Source: Rhizobium terricola
GTDB lineage: Bacteria; Pseudomonadota; Alphaproteobacteria; Rhizobiales; Rhizobiaceae
Direction of reading: 5' to 3'
Assembly: GCF_012927355.1 (NCBI RefSeq)
Contig: NZ_JABBGK010000010.1
Location: 1 to 64,000 of the forward strand
DNA: 64,000 nt
The notes below the pieces were generated by a model that saw nothing but the letters and a program-made list of their open reading frames with translations, made no database searches and was not told where the DNA came from. Positions 47,004 to 55,378 of this stretch are shown one piece after another. The translations under genes were made by a program, and so were the position numbers. Position 1 is the first letter of the stretch, and every line of letters begins with the position of its first letter.

Positions 47004-47258
47004 TCACCCACAGTGGAAGCGGGACAGCCGGTCGAGCCAGTCGGCGCCGATGTGGTAACGCCGCAAGACGTCAGCGGGGTCTTCCGCGTCCAATCTGGCC
47101 AGATAGCGATAGACTTCGAGGGTTTGCACATCCATCTCGCCCTGCATGTAAAAATACATGGCCGCTGCATAACGTGTGCGTCCTGACCACTCGATCCCGG
47201 ACGGCTGGGTGACGAGCTTCCATTGCGCCTGAGTTTCGCTTTCCAGATCGGCGGCCAT
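47004..47258 (-). CDS. Small conserved-looking protein, end of the catabolic operon
   Basis: 84 aa, rich in aromatic residues and acidic groups: WKLVTQPSGIEWSGRTRYAA, FYMQGEMDVQTLEVYRYLAR, WLDRLSRFHCG. No membrane segment and no recognised domain. It lies 9 bp after the GcvT-like gene on the same strand, so it is probably the last gene of that operon. It might be a small enzyme subunit, as small partners accompany some multi-subunit amine oxidases; that is speculation. Confidence 0.65.
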   Translation of the reverse strand: MAADLESETQAQWKLVTQPSGIEWSGRTRYAAAMYFYMQGEMDVQTLEVYRYLARLDAEDPADVLRRYHIGADWLDRLSRFHCG

Positions 47259-47267
47259 GACGCGACC

Positions 47268-48488
47268 TCAGAACCGACCCGGCGGTGTGACTGTGCGGCG
47301 CGGCAGCTTGACGAAAGGACGCGGCACGATCTTGGCCCGCTTCATCAGCTTCTGGTACTGGAGTTCCCGCATCGCATAGATTTCCACCCAGAGATCGTCG
47401 AGGATCTGTTCGCCAAAGGGGCGAGTGAGCGTCGCGATCGCGATGTTGCGCTTGGCCGTCGGCGACCAGATGCCGGCGGTGACGATGCCGGCTTCGCGGC
47501 TTTTGCGATGGTAGACCAGCGCGTGCTCTGCGGGCACGTTGCCCTCGATCTCAAGCCCGACCAGAATGTATTTGAGTGACTTCGTTCGTCGCGCCTTGAG
47601 AATGGCGTCGCGTCCGTTGAAATAGGGCTTGTCGGGGTCCACCAGCCAGTCGAGCCCGATCTCGTCGGGAAGCCGTTGCCGGTCGGGGCGCAAGGCGGTT
47701 TCGGCGGTGGTGAAGTCTGTATTGGCGACGATGAAACCGGCTTCGATGCGGGTGCGGTTAAGCGCGCCGTAGCCGATGGCCTGCAGGCCGAACAACTGCC
47801 CCGCGGCCCAGATCCTATCCCAGAGCGACAGGGCGATCTCGGCGGGGGCAAAAAGCTCGTAGCCGAGGTCGCCGGTAAAGCCGGTCCGGGAGATCAGGAT
47901 CTCGTGGTCCTGATGCTGGAATGTCGAAATCTGAAAAGGCTTGAGCGTCTCGACACCGGCAAATCCGGCAGCATCAAGCACCGAAAAGCTGGTTGGCCCC
48001 TGGAGTGCAACGGCGGCCAGTGTTTCGGTCTCTTCCTCGATCGTGACGTTGAAACCATCGGCGCTGTCGGTCAGCCAGGGCAGGTGACGCTCCTGGCAGC
48101 ATAGGCGGAAATCGGTTTCCGCCAGGCGGAAGAGCGTGCCGTCATCCAGCACATGGCCGTGATCGTCGCACCAGGCGGTATACTGCACCCGGCCGGGCTG
48201 CAGCTTGCGCACGTCGCGCAGCGTCAGGCGGTTGAGGAAGCGTTCGGAATCGACGCCGCGGATGCGGTATTTGACCATCGGCGAGATGTCGAACAGGGCG
48301 GCCGTGGAACGGATGGCGAAGTATTCGAGTTCGTCGTCGAAGACCGAATGCGGCGCCTTGTAGCCGGCCCAGGAATACCAGTCATTGGTGGTCGACAGCG
48401 CCGCGATGCGGGAGTGGAACGGTGTTTCCAGTCGAGGCGTGGCGATGTGAATCTGGCCGGCGCGGCGCTGGGCGGGGTCGAGGATCAT
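47268..48488 (-). CDS. GcvT/aminomethyltransferase-family demethylase
   Basis: 406 aa. AALFDISPMVKYRIRGVDSE with RFLNRLTLRDV, VALQGPTSFSVLDAAGF, ISRTGFTGDLGYELF and a C-terminal VGLEIEGNVP region are GcvT family features. Members transfer a methyl or methylene group from an amine or sulfonium substrate to tetrahydrofolate (glycine cleavage T protein, dimethylglycine and DMSP demethylases). No other glycine-cleavage genes are near, so a demethylase role in this pathway is more likely. It overlaps the FAD oxidoreductase gene by 4 bp. Confidence 0.88.
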   Translation of the reverse strand: MILDPAQRRAGQIHIATPRLETPFHSRIAALSTTNDWYSWAGYKAPHSVFDDELEYFAIRSTAALFDISPMVKYRIRGVDSERFLNRLTLRDVRKLQPGRVQYTAWCDDHGHVLDDGTLFRLAETDFRLCCQERHLPWLTDSADGFNVTIEEETETLAAVALQGPTSFSVLDAAGFAGVETLKPFQISTFQHQDHEILISRTGFTGDLGYELFAPAEIALSLWDRIWAAGQLFGLQAIGYGALNRTRIEAGFIVANTDFTTAETALRPDRQRLPDEIGLDWLVDPDKPYFNGRDAILKARRTKSLKYILVGLEIEGNVPAEHALVYHRKSREAGIVTAGIWSPTAKRNIAIATLTRPFGEQILDDLWVEIYAMRELQYQKLMKRAKIVPRPFVKLPRRTVTPPGRF

Positions 48489-50053
48489 CGTTTCTCTCCG
48501 GCAAGAATTTGACGCGCCGCCAACAGTCCCGGCAAGCCCGAGATACCGCCGCCCGGATGTGCGCCGGCACTGGCGAGGAATAGCCCCTCGAGCGGCGTGG
48601 AGAAGCGCGACGCAGCGTGCACCGGGCGGTTCACCAGAAGTTGGTCGGCCTGCAGCTCGCCGTGGTGCCAGTGCCCGCCCGGCATGCGGTATGCGGCCTC
48701 AATATCGGGCGGTGCCAGCACCCGCGCGGCCTGCACGCTACGGCCTGTGCCCGGCGCGTGGCGCTCAAGAACGGCGAGGGCTGCATTTCGAAGCCGGTCC
48801 CTTCCGCTTTCCCAGCCCTCCTTCAGGGCATACGGCACGAAGGGGATCAGGGCAGACAGTGTCGCGGCACCTGATGGAGCAAGCGAGGGCTGTGACAGGC
48901 TCGGCAGCATCACCTCCATGACGGGGTCGGCCGGAAGCTCGCCGTATTTCGAGGGATTGAAGGCGGTTTCGACATGCTGCATCGACCGGCCGATCACCAG
49001 TCGGCCGGTCAGCGCATCCTCTGGAACGCCGGTGAAGTTTGGTGGTGCATCAAGGGCCAGATCGAGCCGGGCGACATTGCCCATTGAGCGGATGTTACCG
49101 ATGGCGCGCCGGAAGCCGGTGCCGATCTCGGTTGCGTCGACGAGCGCAAGGAAGGTCGTCTTCGGATGAACGGCAGAGACAATGATTGGTGCCGTGAGCG
49201 TTTCTCCGCTTTCCAGCACGACACCGCTGACGACACCGCGATCTGCCAGGATCCGGCCGACGGCAGCTCCGGTTCTGAGCGTCACACCTGCCTTCAGCGC
49301 GCCGGCGACGAAGGCTTCGCCGAGTGCGGCCATTCCGCCTTCGGGCACGAACTGGCCACCAATGCGTCCATTCGCTTCGCCGGTCAGGCGATAGTAAAGG
49401 CCGAGCAGCGAGGTGGGCGAGCGCGGGCCGAGCTGGATGCCGAGCGTCGCATCAAAGGCAACAAGGGCCTTCAGGCGATCGTCGGTCAGGTATTCGTCGG
49501 CGACATCGGCGACATTCATCAGGAGCATGCGCAGGAAATCGCGCCCCTCTTCTCGCCCCTTGAACAAGAGGGCAAGGCCTGCCGTACCGAGTGCGGTGAG
49601 ATCGCCCATGCCAATCTTTTCGAGTGGTGGCGGTGTGCGCTTGAGAAAGCGACGCAGGATGCCAGCCTGGAAGATCAGCTTGTCGCGCAGTGTCCGGAAA
49701 CGCTCGGCTTCCTCGGGCGACACCCCGCTGATCCGGTCGCCATAGGCGCCTTCCAGGATAACTGGCGCTTCGGCGCCTGAGAGTAGGGTGGTTGGAAGCT
49801 CGCGGCCTCCGGCGAGGTTTGCCGGCAGCGCCATCAGCTTTGCGACATCAGGATCGAGCCGGTTGATGATCTGGCCTGGACCGTTCGCCCGGAAGCCGGG
49901 ATGGAAGGTGTCTCCCCGCAAGGCGCCGCCGGCCTCCTGATGCGCTTCCAGGACCACCACCTTGCGACCGCTGCGGGAGAGGGCGGTCGCTGCGGTCAGC
50001 CCGTTGTGGCCGCCGCCGATCACGATGGCATCAAATGACGTCATGGGCTTCAC
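48485..50053 (-). CDS. FAD-dependent oxidoreductase, phytoene-desaturase-like (second of pair)
   Basis: 522 aa from 50053 (an ATG at 50044 is an alternative). The N-terminal dinucleotide fold is AIVIGGGHNGLTAATALSRS followed by VVVLEAHQEAGGA; the C-terminus has GLFLASAGAHPGGGISGLPG, the FAD-closing motif of the CrtI/amine-oxidase superfamily. It shares both motifs and layout with the upstream gene product at 50031-51650, so the two look like paralogues. It is probably an amine or C-N bond dehydrogenase. Its start overlaps the upstream gene. Confidence 0.9.
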   Translation of the reverse strand: MKPMTSFDAIVIGGGHNGLTAATALSRSGRKVVVLEAHQEAGGALRGDTFHPGFRANGPGQIINRLDPDVAKLMALPANLAGGRELPTTLLSGAEAPVILEGAYGDRISGVSPEEAERFRTLRDKLIFQAGILRRFLKRTPPPLEKIGMGDLTALGTAGLALLFKGREEGRDFLRMLLMNVADVADEYLTDDRLKALVAFDATLGIQLGPRSPTSLLGLYYRLTGEANGRIGGQFVPEGGMAALGEAFVAGALKAGVTLRTGAAVGRILADRGVVSGVVLESGETLTAPIIVSAVHPKTTFLALVDATEIGTGFRRAIGNIRSMGNVARLDLALDAPPNFTGVPEDALTGRLVIGRSMQHVETAFNPSKYGELPADPVMEVMLPSLSQPSLAPSGAATLSALIPFVPYALKEGWESGRDRLRNAALAVLERHAPGTGRSVQAARVLAPPDIEAAYRMPGGHWHHGELQADQLLVNRPVHAASRFSTPLEGLFLASAGAHPGGGISGLPGLLAARQILAGEKR

Positions 50054-51650
50054 TCATATGGTGCCGATCCCGCTTGAGGTCGCGCAGGATCTCCCGGGCG
50101 GCGTTGCGGCCGGGAGCCCCCATCACGCCGCCTCCGGGATGCGTTGAGGACCCGCAGATGTAGAGGCCTTTGACGGGGCTGCGATACTGGGCGTAACCGG
50201 GGACCGGTCGGTTGAAGAGAAGCTGGTCGAAGGTCAGTTCGCCCTGGAAGATATTGCCTTCTGTCAATCCGACCTCCGCCTCGATTTCGCGCGGCGTGCG
50301 CACCTCCATGTGCAGGATGCGATCCCGGAAGCCCGGCGAGTATTCTGCGATCTGGCTGACCACCGTTTCGGCGAAAGCGTCGCGATCGGCATCGGTCCAG
50401 TCCCGCCCGTCGACTTGTGGAGGGCAGTATTGCACGAAGCAGCTCATGAAATGCTTGCCAGGCGGCGCCATGGTCGGATCAAGCGTGGTCGGGATCATCA
50501 TGTCGACGAAGGGGTCGGCCGACCAGCGCCCATCCTTCCAGTCGTCATAGGCTCGTTCCATGCGCTCCACGCTGTCGGTAAAGTGCATGTCGCCGCGAAT
50601 GCAGGTGGAGCCTTGCGGCAGGGCCGGAAACTCCGGCAGGCTGTCGAGCGCGATGTTGAGCTTGCCTGACGAGCCGCGCATCTTGAAATGACGGACACGG
50701 TGGACAAAGCGTTCGGGCAAGTCCTTTTCCTCGACGAGCTTGAGGAAGGTTCGCTTGACATCGGCATTCGAGACGATCGTGCGGCCACGCACCTCCTCGC
50801 CATCGGACAACACCACCCCGGTCGCTTCGCCCGCGCGGGTCAGGACCTTGTCGACATCGGCGCCGGTGCGGATCGTTCCGCCTGCAGCTTGAAAGGAGCT
50901 TGCAAGGGCTCTGCTGATCGCCCCCATGCCGCCGCGGGCATAACCCCAGGCGCCGACCGATCCGTCGACTTCGCCCATATAGTGATGCAGCAGCACATAA
51001 GCCGTGCCGGGCGACATCGGGCCGAGTGCCGTGCCGATGATGCCGGACAGCGCCAGATAAGCTTTCACCACATCGGTCTCGAAGTACTCGTCGAGGAAAT
51101 CCGAGATCGACATGGTCCAGAAGCGCAGCGTCGCGGCCATTTCGGCGGCGGAAAAGTCCCCGAAACGTTTTGCAAGGAACAGCAGTTCACTGACGTCGCG
51201 CGGCTTGAATGAAAAGGGATCGGGTGCCGTCCGCATCAGCAGGGGCTGGATGAAACGGCACTGGCGCGTCACGTCGCGGGCATAACGGTCATAGGCCTCG
51301 GCATCTCGTTTCGACCAGCGGGCGAATTCGCGCCGGTGGCTGTCATGATCCCGGTAGGAGGCGAGATAGTCGCCGTCACGCGTGAAGACCGCGCCGCCTT
51401 CGTAGGAGATGACCTGCAGTCCGTGTTTCGGCAGCTCCAGATCGCGCATGATCTCCGGCCGGAAGAGGGAGCAGACATAGGAACAGTTCGAATAGAGAAA
51501 CCCCGGCGTCAGCTCGCGGCTGGTGGCGGCGCCGCCCACCCAGTCATTCTTTTCCAGCACCAGGACATCGAGGCCGGCCTTCTGCAGATAGCAGGCCGCG
51601 ACAAGGCCGTTATGGCCTCCCCCTATCATCACCACGTCATGGGTTTTCAT
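50031..51650 (-). CDS. FAD-dependent oxidoreductase, phytoene-desaturase-like (first of pair)
   Basis: 539 aa from the ATG at 51650 (GGGGGC upstream); a longer frame to 51848 would run through the operator. FAD fold: VVMIGGGHNGLVAACYLQKA, VLVLEKNDWVGGAATSREL. C-terminal motif: GLYICGSSTHPGGGVMGAPG. There is no carotenoid context, so desaturation of a pigment is unlikely; oxidation of an amine substrate fits the neighbours. It is the first gene of a four-gene minus-strand operon (to 47004) with the operator 63 bp upstream. Confidence 0.9.
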   Translation of the reverse strand: MKTHDVVMIGGGHNGLVAACYLQKAGLDVLVLEKNDWVGGAATSRELTPGFLYSNCSYVCSLFRPEIMRDLELPKHGLQVISYEGGAVFTRDGDYLASYRDHDSHRREFARWSKRDAEAYDRYARDVTRQCRFIQPLLMRTAPDPFSFKPRDVSELLFLAKRFGDFSAAEMAATLRFWTMSISDFLDEYFETDVVKAYLALSGIIGTALGPMSPGTAYVLLHHYMGEVDGSVGAWGYARGGMGAISRALASSFQAAGGTIRTGADVDKVLTRAGEATGVVLSDGEEVRGRTIVSNADVKRTFLKLVEEKDLPERFVHRVRHFKMRGSSGKLNIALDSLPEFPALPQGSTCIRGDMHFTDSVERMERAYDDWKDGRWSADPFVDMMIPTTLDPTMAPPGKHFMSCFVQYCPPQVDGRDWTDADRDAFAETVVSQIAEYSPGFRDRILHMEVRTPREIEAEVGLTEGNIFQGELTFDQLLFNRPVPGYAQYRSPVKGLYICGSSTHPGGGVMGAPGRNAAREILRDLKRDRHHMSEAHDVI

Positions 51651-51990
51651 GCTGCCCCCAATCATGCGTTTCTCACAAAAGTGAATGAAAACCGGCGGCT
51701 TGTCCATCCATATTGAATGAACATTCAGCAAGTTTGTTGCAAAGTTTGTCGAATGCGCTACTCTTCGCAGAACGAAAGGGTGCCAATGATGGGCGATGGT
51801 TTCAGAGGGCAGGAGAGCGCGGTCGCCGAAGATTTGGGCGAGCTGCATTTCTCGTCTCCTGCGGTTTTGTCGATCAGAAGGTTCTTGACAGGAGCGGCTG
51901 CCGTCGCGCTCATCTCAGGGCTGACGAACCGGGTGCATGGCGATGATGCTTGAGCACGCGGACGGACACGTTCGGAACTGGACCCAGAGC
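51651..51990. other. Divergent control region of the catabolic operon and tetR
   Basis: 340 bp between the FAD oxidoreductase operon and the TetR-type gene. It holds the third operator copy (51713-51728). A 78-codon frame at 51717-51953 begins inside the operator and has no recognisable product; I do not count it as a gene. Confidence 0.55.
51713..51728. promoter_or_regulatory. Operator palindrome, copy 3 (oxidoreductase operon / tetR)
   Basis: TTGAATGAACATTCAG, preceded by ATA and differing from copy 1 at one base. It lies between the divergent oxidoreductase operon and the tetR-binding-protein unit, the usual place for a TetR-type autoregulator to bind. Confidence 0.82.
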
Positions 51991-52659
51991 ATGAAGTCGA
52001 CAGACGCCCTCCCGGATGCGGGAGTTCCCGGTGACAGGAAGGGTCGCAAGGCCTCCAAGGAGACCCGCCAGCAACAGCTCATCGAGGCGACGATCGATTC
52101 GCTGGCAAAGCGGGGCTATGCCGAAACAACGCTCGCCAATGTCGCCGATGGGGCGGGCCTATCGCGCGGCATCGTCAATTTCCATTTCGAAAGCAAGGAA
52201 CGGCTGCTGATCGCCACGCTGCAATTCATGGCCGATGAATATGCCGGCCACTGGATGGGGGCCTACGAGAAAGCCGATCCGTCACCCGCAGCCAGGCTCT
52301 GGGCACTGGTTGCGGCTGACTTCGACCGCAAACTGACGACGCGGCGAAAGCTTGCGGCCTGGTGTGCATTCTGGGGTGAGGCAAAGTCCCGGCCGACATA
52401 TCAGGCCCTCTGCGGCGCACGGGATGCCAGATATCAGCAACTGTTCGAGGATCTCATCACGGCACTGAAGGCGGAAGCCGGCTATTCGTTCGAGCCTCAG
52501 GCGACGACGCTCGCCTTGTGCGCCACACTCGAAGGTTTGTGGTGGCGCCTGATGATGAATGACGGCCTGACGCGCGAGAGCGCGCATGCGTCAGCCATCG
52601 AATTCCTCGTCGCATTTTTCCCGCGGCACATGACCCACGCGGGGCCCAACCCGACCTAG
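51991..52659 (+). CDS. TetR-family regulator (BetI-like)
   Basis: 222 aa from the ATG at 51991; an ATG at 51937 would add 18 residues. The HTH is QQLIEATIDSLAKRGYAETT followed by LANVADGAGLSRGIVNFHFE and SKERLL, which closely resembles BetI-type repressors. The C-terminal ligand domain (AAWCAFWGEAKSRPTYQALC) is also BetI-like. BetI senses choline; a related amine is the likely inducer here. Three matching palindromes in the island are its probable targets. It is followed after 24 bp by the solute-binding protein gene. Confidence 0.9.
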   Translation: MKSTDALPDAGVPGDRKGRKASKETRQQQLIEATIDSLAKRGYAETTLANVADGAGLSRGIVNFHFESKERLLIATLQFMADEYAGHWMGAYEKADPSPAARLWALVAADFDRKLTTRRKLAAWCAFWGEAKSRPTYQALCGARDARYQQLFEDLITALKAEAGYSFEPQATTLALCATLEGLWWRLMMNDGLTRESAHASAIEFLVAFFPRHMTHAGPNPT

Positions 52660-52683
52660 CAACCCAGACCAAGGAGACCGGCC

Positions 52684-53757
52684 ATGAAGCCCAAAACTGC
52701 ATTTCGACTGTCCGTCCTGCTTTCCGGTTTCCTGGCCAGCGTCGCCCCCCCGGCCATCGCGGCCGACAATATCGTCGTATTCGACTGGGCCGGCTATGAA
52801 GATCCCGCCTTCCATCCTTCCTATACGGCGAAATTTGGTAGCGAGCCGGATTTCTCCTTCTTCGGCGACGAGGAAGAGGCCTTCCAGAAATTGCGCTCCG
52901 GCTTCAAGGCTGACCTCGCCCATCCCTGTTCGCAAAGTGTGGCGAAATGGCGTGACGCGGGCTTGCTGGAGCCGCTCGACACCTCAAAACTTGCCAGTTG
53001 GAACGATGTGCTGCCCGGCATCAAGGCGATGAAGGGCCTGATGACCGCCGATGACGGCACGGCCTATTTCCTGCCGTTCGAATGGGGAAACACGGTTCTT
53101 ACCTATCGCACCGACACCGTGAAGCCGGAGGATGTTACGTCGCTCAAGGCCTTTGCCGATCCCAAGTTCAAGGACCGCGTGTCGATCGGAGACAATGTCG
53201 ATGACGCCTATGCGCTCGCGAGCCTCGCGATTGGCGTCAAGGACTGGACGAAGTTGACGGACGAGCAGTTCAAGCAGGCGTCGGATTTCCTGCGTGCCGT
53301 GCACCAGAATGTCCGGCTCTACTGGACCGACAATACCGATCTCAGCCAGGCCATCGCCGGCGGTGAGGTCGATCTTGCCTGGGCCTGGAACGAGACGGCA
53401 ACGACGCTGGCCGCAGATGGCGTCCCAGTCGCTATGAACAAGGAGACGGCGGAAGGCATTTCGACCTGGGTCTGTGGCTATGTTCGTCTCAAGGGCGCCG
53501 CAGGCAGCGAAGAGCAGCAATACGGCTTCCTCAACGCCATCACCGATCCGGGCGTCAGCGCCTACATGGTCGAGAGCTGGGGATATGGCCACTCCAACGC
53601 CAAGGGTATGGCTGGTGTCGATCCCAAGGTGCTGGCCGACAAGGGATTTGCCGATATCGACAAGTTCACCGCCAATACCCTGTTCCAGTCACCGATGCCG
53701 ACCGAGCTGCGGCAGCGGATGATTGCGGAGTTCGAGAAGATCAAGTCCGGCTACTAA
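52684..53757 (+). CDS. Periplasmic amine-binding protein (PotD/PotF-like)
   Basis: 357 aa. A Sec signal peptide with cleavage near PPAIAADN precedes the mature start IVVFDWAGYEDPAFHPSYTA, typical of spermidine/putrescine-type binding proteins. Later motifs: YFLPFEWGNTVLTYRTD, DLAWAWNETATTLAADG, and SPMPTELRQRMIAEFEKIKSGY at the C-terminus. It delivers the substrate to the ABC transporter encoded at 44149-47001. The separation of binding protein and transporter genes suggests a rearranged or split operon under one regulator. It has GGAGA 10 nt before the ATG. Confidence 0.93.
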   Translation: MKPKTAFRLSVLLSGFLASVAPPAIAADNIVVFDWAGYEDPAFHPSYTAKFGSEPDFSFFGDEEEAFQKLRSGFKADLAHPCSQSVAKWRDAGLLEPLDTSKLASWNDVLPGIKAMKGLMTADDGTAYFLPFEWGNTVLTYRTDTVKPEDVTSLKAFADPKFKDRVSIGDNVDDAYALASLAIGVKDWTKLTDEQFKQASDFLRAVHQNVRLYWTDNTDLSQAIAGGEVDLAWAWNETATTLAADGVPVAMNKETAEGISTWVCGYVRLKGAAGSEEQQYGFLNAITDPGVSAYMVESWGYGHSNAKGMAGVDPKVLADKGFADIDKFTANTLFQSPMPTELRQRMIAEFEKIKSGY

Positions 53758-53858
53758 CAGCGCGCGAGGGGCGGCATCTTCCCTTGGTGTTCGCAGATCA
53801 GGATCACCGAGGCAAGCGGAAGCGTCCCGGCCCTACGCAGCGTCCATACGTCTTCATT

Positions 53859-54665
53859 TTAGCCCAGCGGAAAATGACAGGTGACCTCACGGCCGGCTGT
53901 GAGCGGCGACAGCGCAGGCCAGCTTTCGCGGCAGAGATCGGTGGCATAAGGACAGCGGGTGGAGAACTTGCAGCCTGGTGGGGGCGAGAGTGGGCTCGGG
54001 ATTTCGCCCGTCAGCAGGATGCGGTCACGCTTGCCCCTGTTGTGCGGTTGGGGAATGGCCGACAGGAGCGCCCGCGTATAGGGGTGATGCGGCCGGGCAT
54101 AAAGCGCTTCCGTCTCGCCCGACTCGACGATCGAACCCAGATACATGACCGCGACGCGGGTCGAGGCATGTCGGACGACGGCCAGATCGTGGGCGATGAA
54201 GACATAGGTGAGGTTCAGACGGTCGCGCAGTTCACCGAAGAGATTTTCCACCTGCGCCTGGACAGAGACATCGAGGGCCGAAACCGGTTCGTCTGCGACA
54301 ATCAACTTCGGCTCGACCGCCAGCGCGCGGGCGATGCCGATGCGCTGGCGCTGGCCGCCGGAGAATTCGTGTGGATAGCGGGCGAGATATTCGCGGAGGA
54401 GGCCGACCAATTCCATCAACTCGTCGAGCCGTTTGCCGATCGCCGCACCCTCGCGAATGCGGTGGACGGTCAGCACTTCCGCCAGCATGTCGCGCATCCG
54501 CCTTTTCGGATCGAGCGAGGCGAATGGGTCCTGGAAAATCATCTGCATCTTGCGGCGGACGGGTTTGAGAGCTTTCGTATCGGCTTGGCCGATCTCCTGG
54601 CCATCGAAGGTGAGCTCGCCCGCGGTGATTTCGTAGAGACGGGTCAGGCAGCGGCCGAGGGGCGA
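53859..54665 (-). pseudogene. Dipeptide/oligopeptide ABC ATPase, broken at Walker A
   Basis: The frame retains the signature EFSGGQRQRIGIARALAVEP, Walker B LIVADEPVSALDVS, the switch FIAHDLAVV and the Opp/Dpp C-terminal zinc-type motif CKFSTRCPYA. Similarity starts abruptly at LGRCLTRLYEITAGELTF, exactly after where GESGCGKST should be. The N-terminal third, including Walker A, is missing, and what precedes it in frame is unrelated sequence leading to the att3 repeat about 60 bp away. The protein could not bind ATP normally. The break marks a recombination or insertion end. Confidence 0.85.
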
Positions 54666-54724
54666 CCGCAGAACGTCCGGTTTGCCGTTGCATAGAGGTG
54701 TTGTACAAGTCTCTGTGCGTTCAG

Positions 54725-54738
54725 GCCCCCGCAACCAA
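54725..54738 (+). repeat. Attachment-site repeat, right copy (att3)
   Basis: GCCCCCGCAACCAA in the same orientation as the tRNA 3' end. Unlike the middle copy, the similarity to the tRNA locus continues beyond it: CGATCCCTGTAA here against TGACCCCTGTGA at 128-139. A terminator with the shared TTTTTGCGTTT end follows at 54778. It looks like the left end of another, decayed, element of the same kind. Confidence 0.78.
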
Positions 54739-54777
54739 CGATCCCTGTAAAGTCTCCCATTCGAAATATTTGCGTTC

Positions 54778-54810
54778 AAGCTCCTCACCATAGCGGTGGA
54801 GGAGCTTTTT
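54778..54810 (+). terminator. Rho-independent terminator next to att3
   Basis: AAGCTCCTCACC (54778-54789) pairs with GGTGGAGGAGCTT (54795-54807) with one bulged G and a 5-nt loop, running into TTTTTGCGTTT. It is the third terminator of this form next to an att copy. Confidence 0.75.
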
Positions 54811-54939
54811 GCGTTTATCCTCCGTGTCGATCTCACCGGACGGAATATGCAGCCTTAAATCCTGCCACCCACAACCAACAACACGTCTGAACCCCCCGTC
54901 CAAGCCATCGGCACGGGCCTGTGGCGCGTCTGCAGTCAA

Positions 54940-55362
54940 CAGGCTGTTCAATGCAGAGCCGTCAAACCACAGACGTCATGCTGCAGGCTCTGCTTATGGC
55001 GGTTTGCCGGCGCAAACCGAAGAACGAGGTGCCGATCCACTCGGACCAAGGCAAACAGTTCACCGGCATGGAGTGGAATGCCTTTCTCGAGCAGCACAAT
55101 CTGGCTCACTCGATGAGACGCGAGGAACTTGCCATGACAATGCTGTCGCAGAGAGCTTCCTCAATCTTCTCAAGCGACCGCGCATACGCCGGAAAGTCTA
55201 CCGCTCACGCGATGGAGCACGGCAAGACGTGTTCGATTGCATAGAGATGGCCCACAACCCGGAACGCAAGCGCGCCGGAAACGGGATGCTTTCGACCGTC
55301 GAGTTCGAGAAGCAGCAGTAAATCTAACCCGAGGGTGTCCACGAAACTCGGGGATATTCATG
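54940..55362 (+). mobile_element. IS3-family insertion sequence, right part only
   Basis: Two frames together give the C-terminal half of an IS3 orfB (DDE transposase): SMQSRQTTDVMLQALLMAVC, EVPIHSDQGKQFTGMEWNAF, LEQHNLAHSMRR in one frame, then CHDNAVAESFLNLLKRPRI, ARQDVFDCIEMAHNPERKRA and GMLSTVEFEKQQ in the next. A frameshift near 55120 separates the parts carrying the second Asp and the final Glu, so it is inactive. The element ends with CTCGGGGATATTCA at 55362, whose reverse complement starts the left end at 61179. Confidence 0.88.
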
Positions 55363-55378
55363 CCTTTGCCTTCGTTCG

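Noticed and set aside
51717..51953. 78-codon frame between the oxidoreductase operon and tetR
   Set aside because: It starts inside the operator palindrome, has no family resemblance and a poor ribosome site.
54721..54951. 76-codon minus-strand frame ending LQGSLVAGA
   Set aside because: It runs through the att3 terminator hairpin; the match of its last residues to the recombinase C-terminus is explained by the shared att DNA. Kept only as evidence for att similarity.
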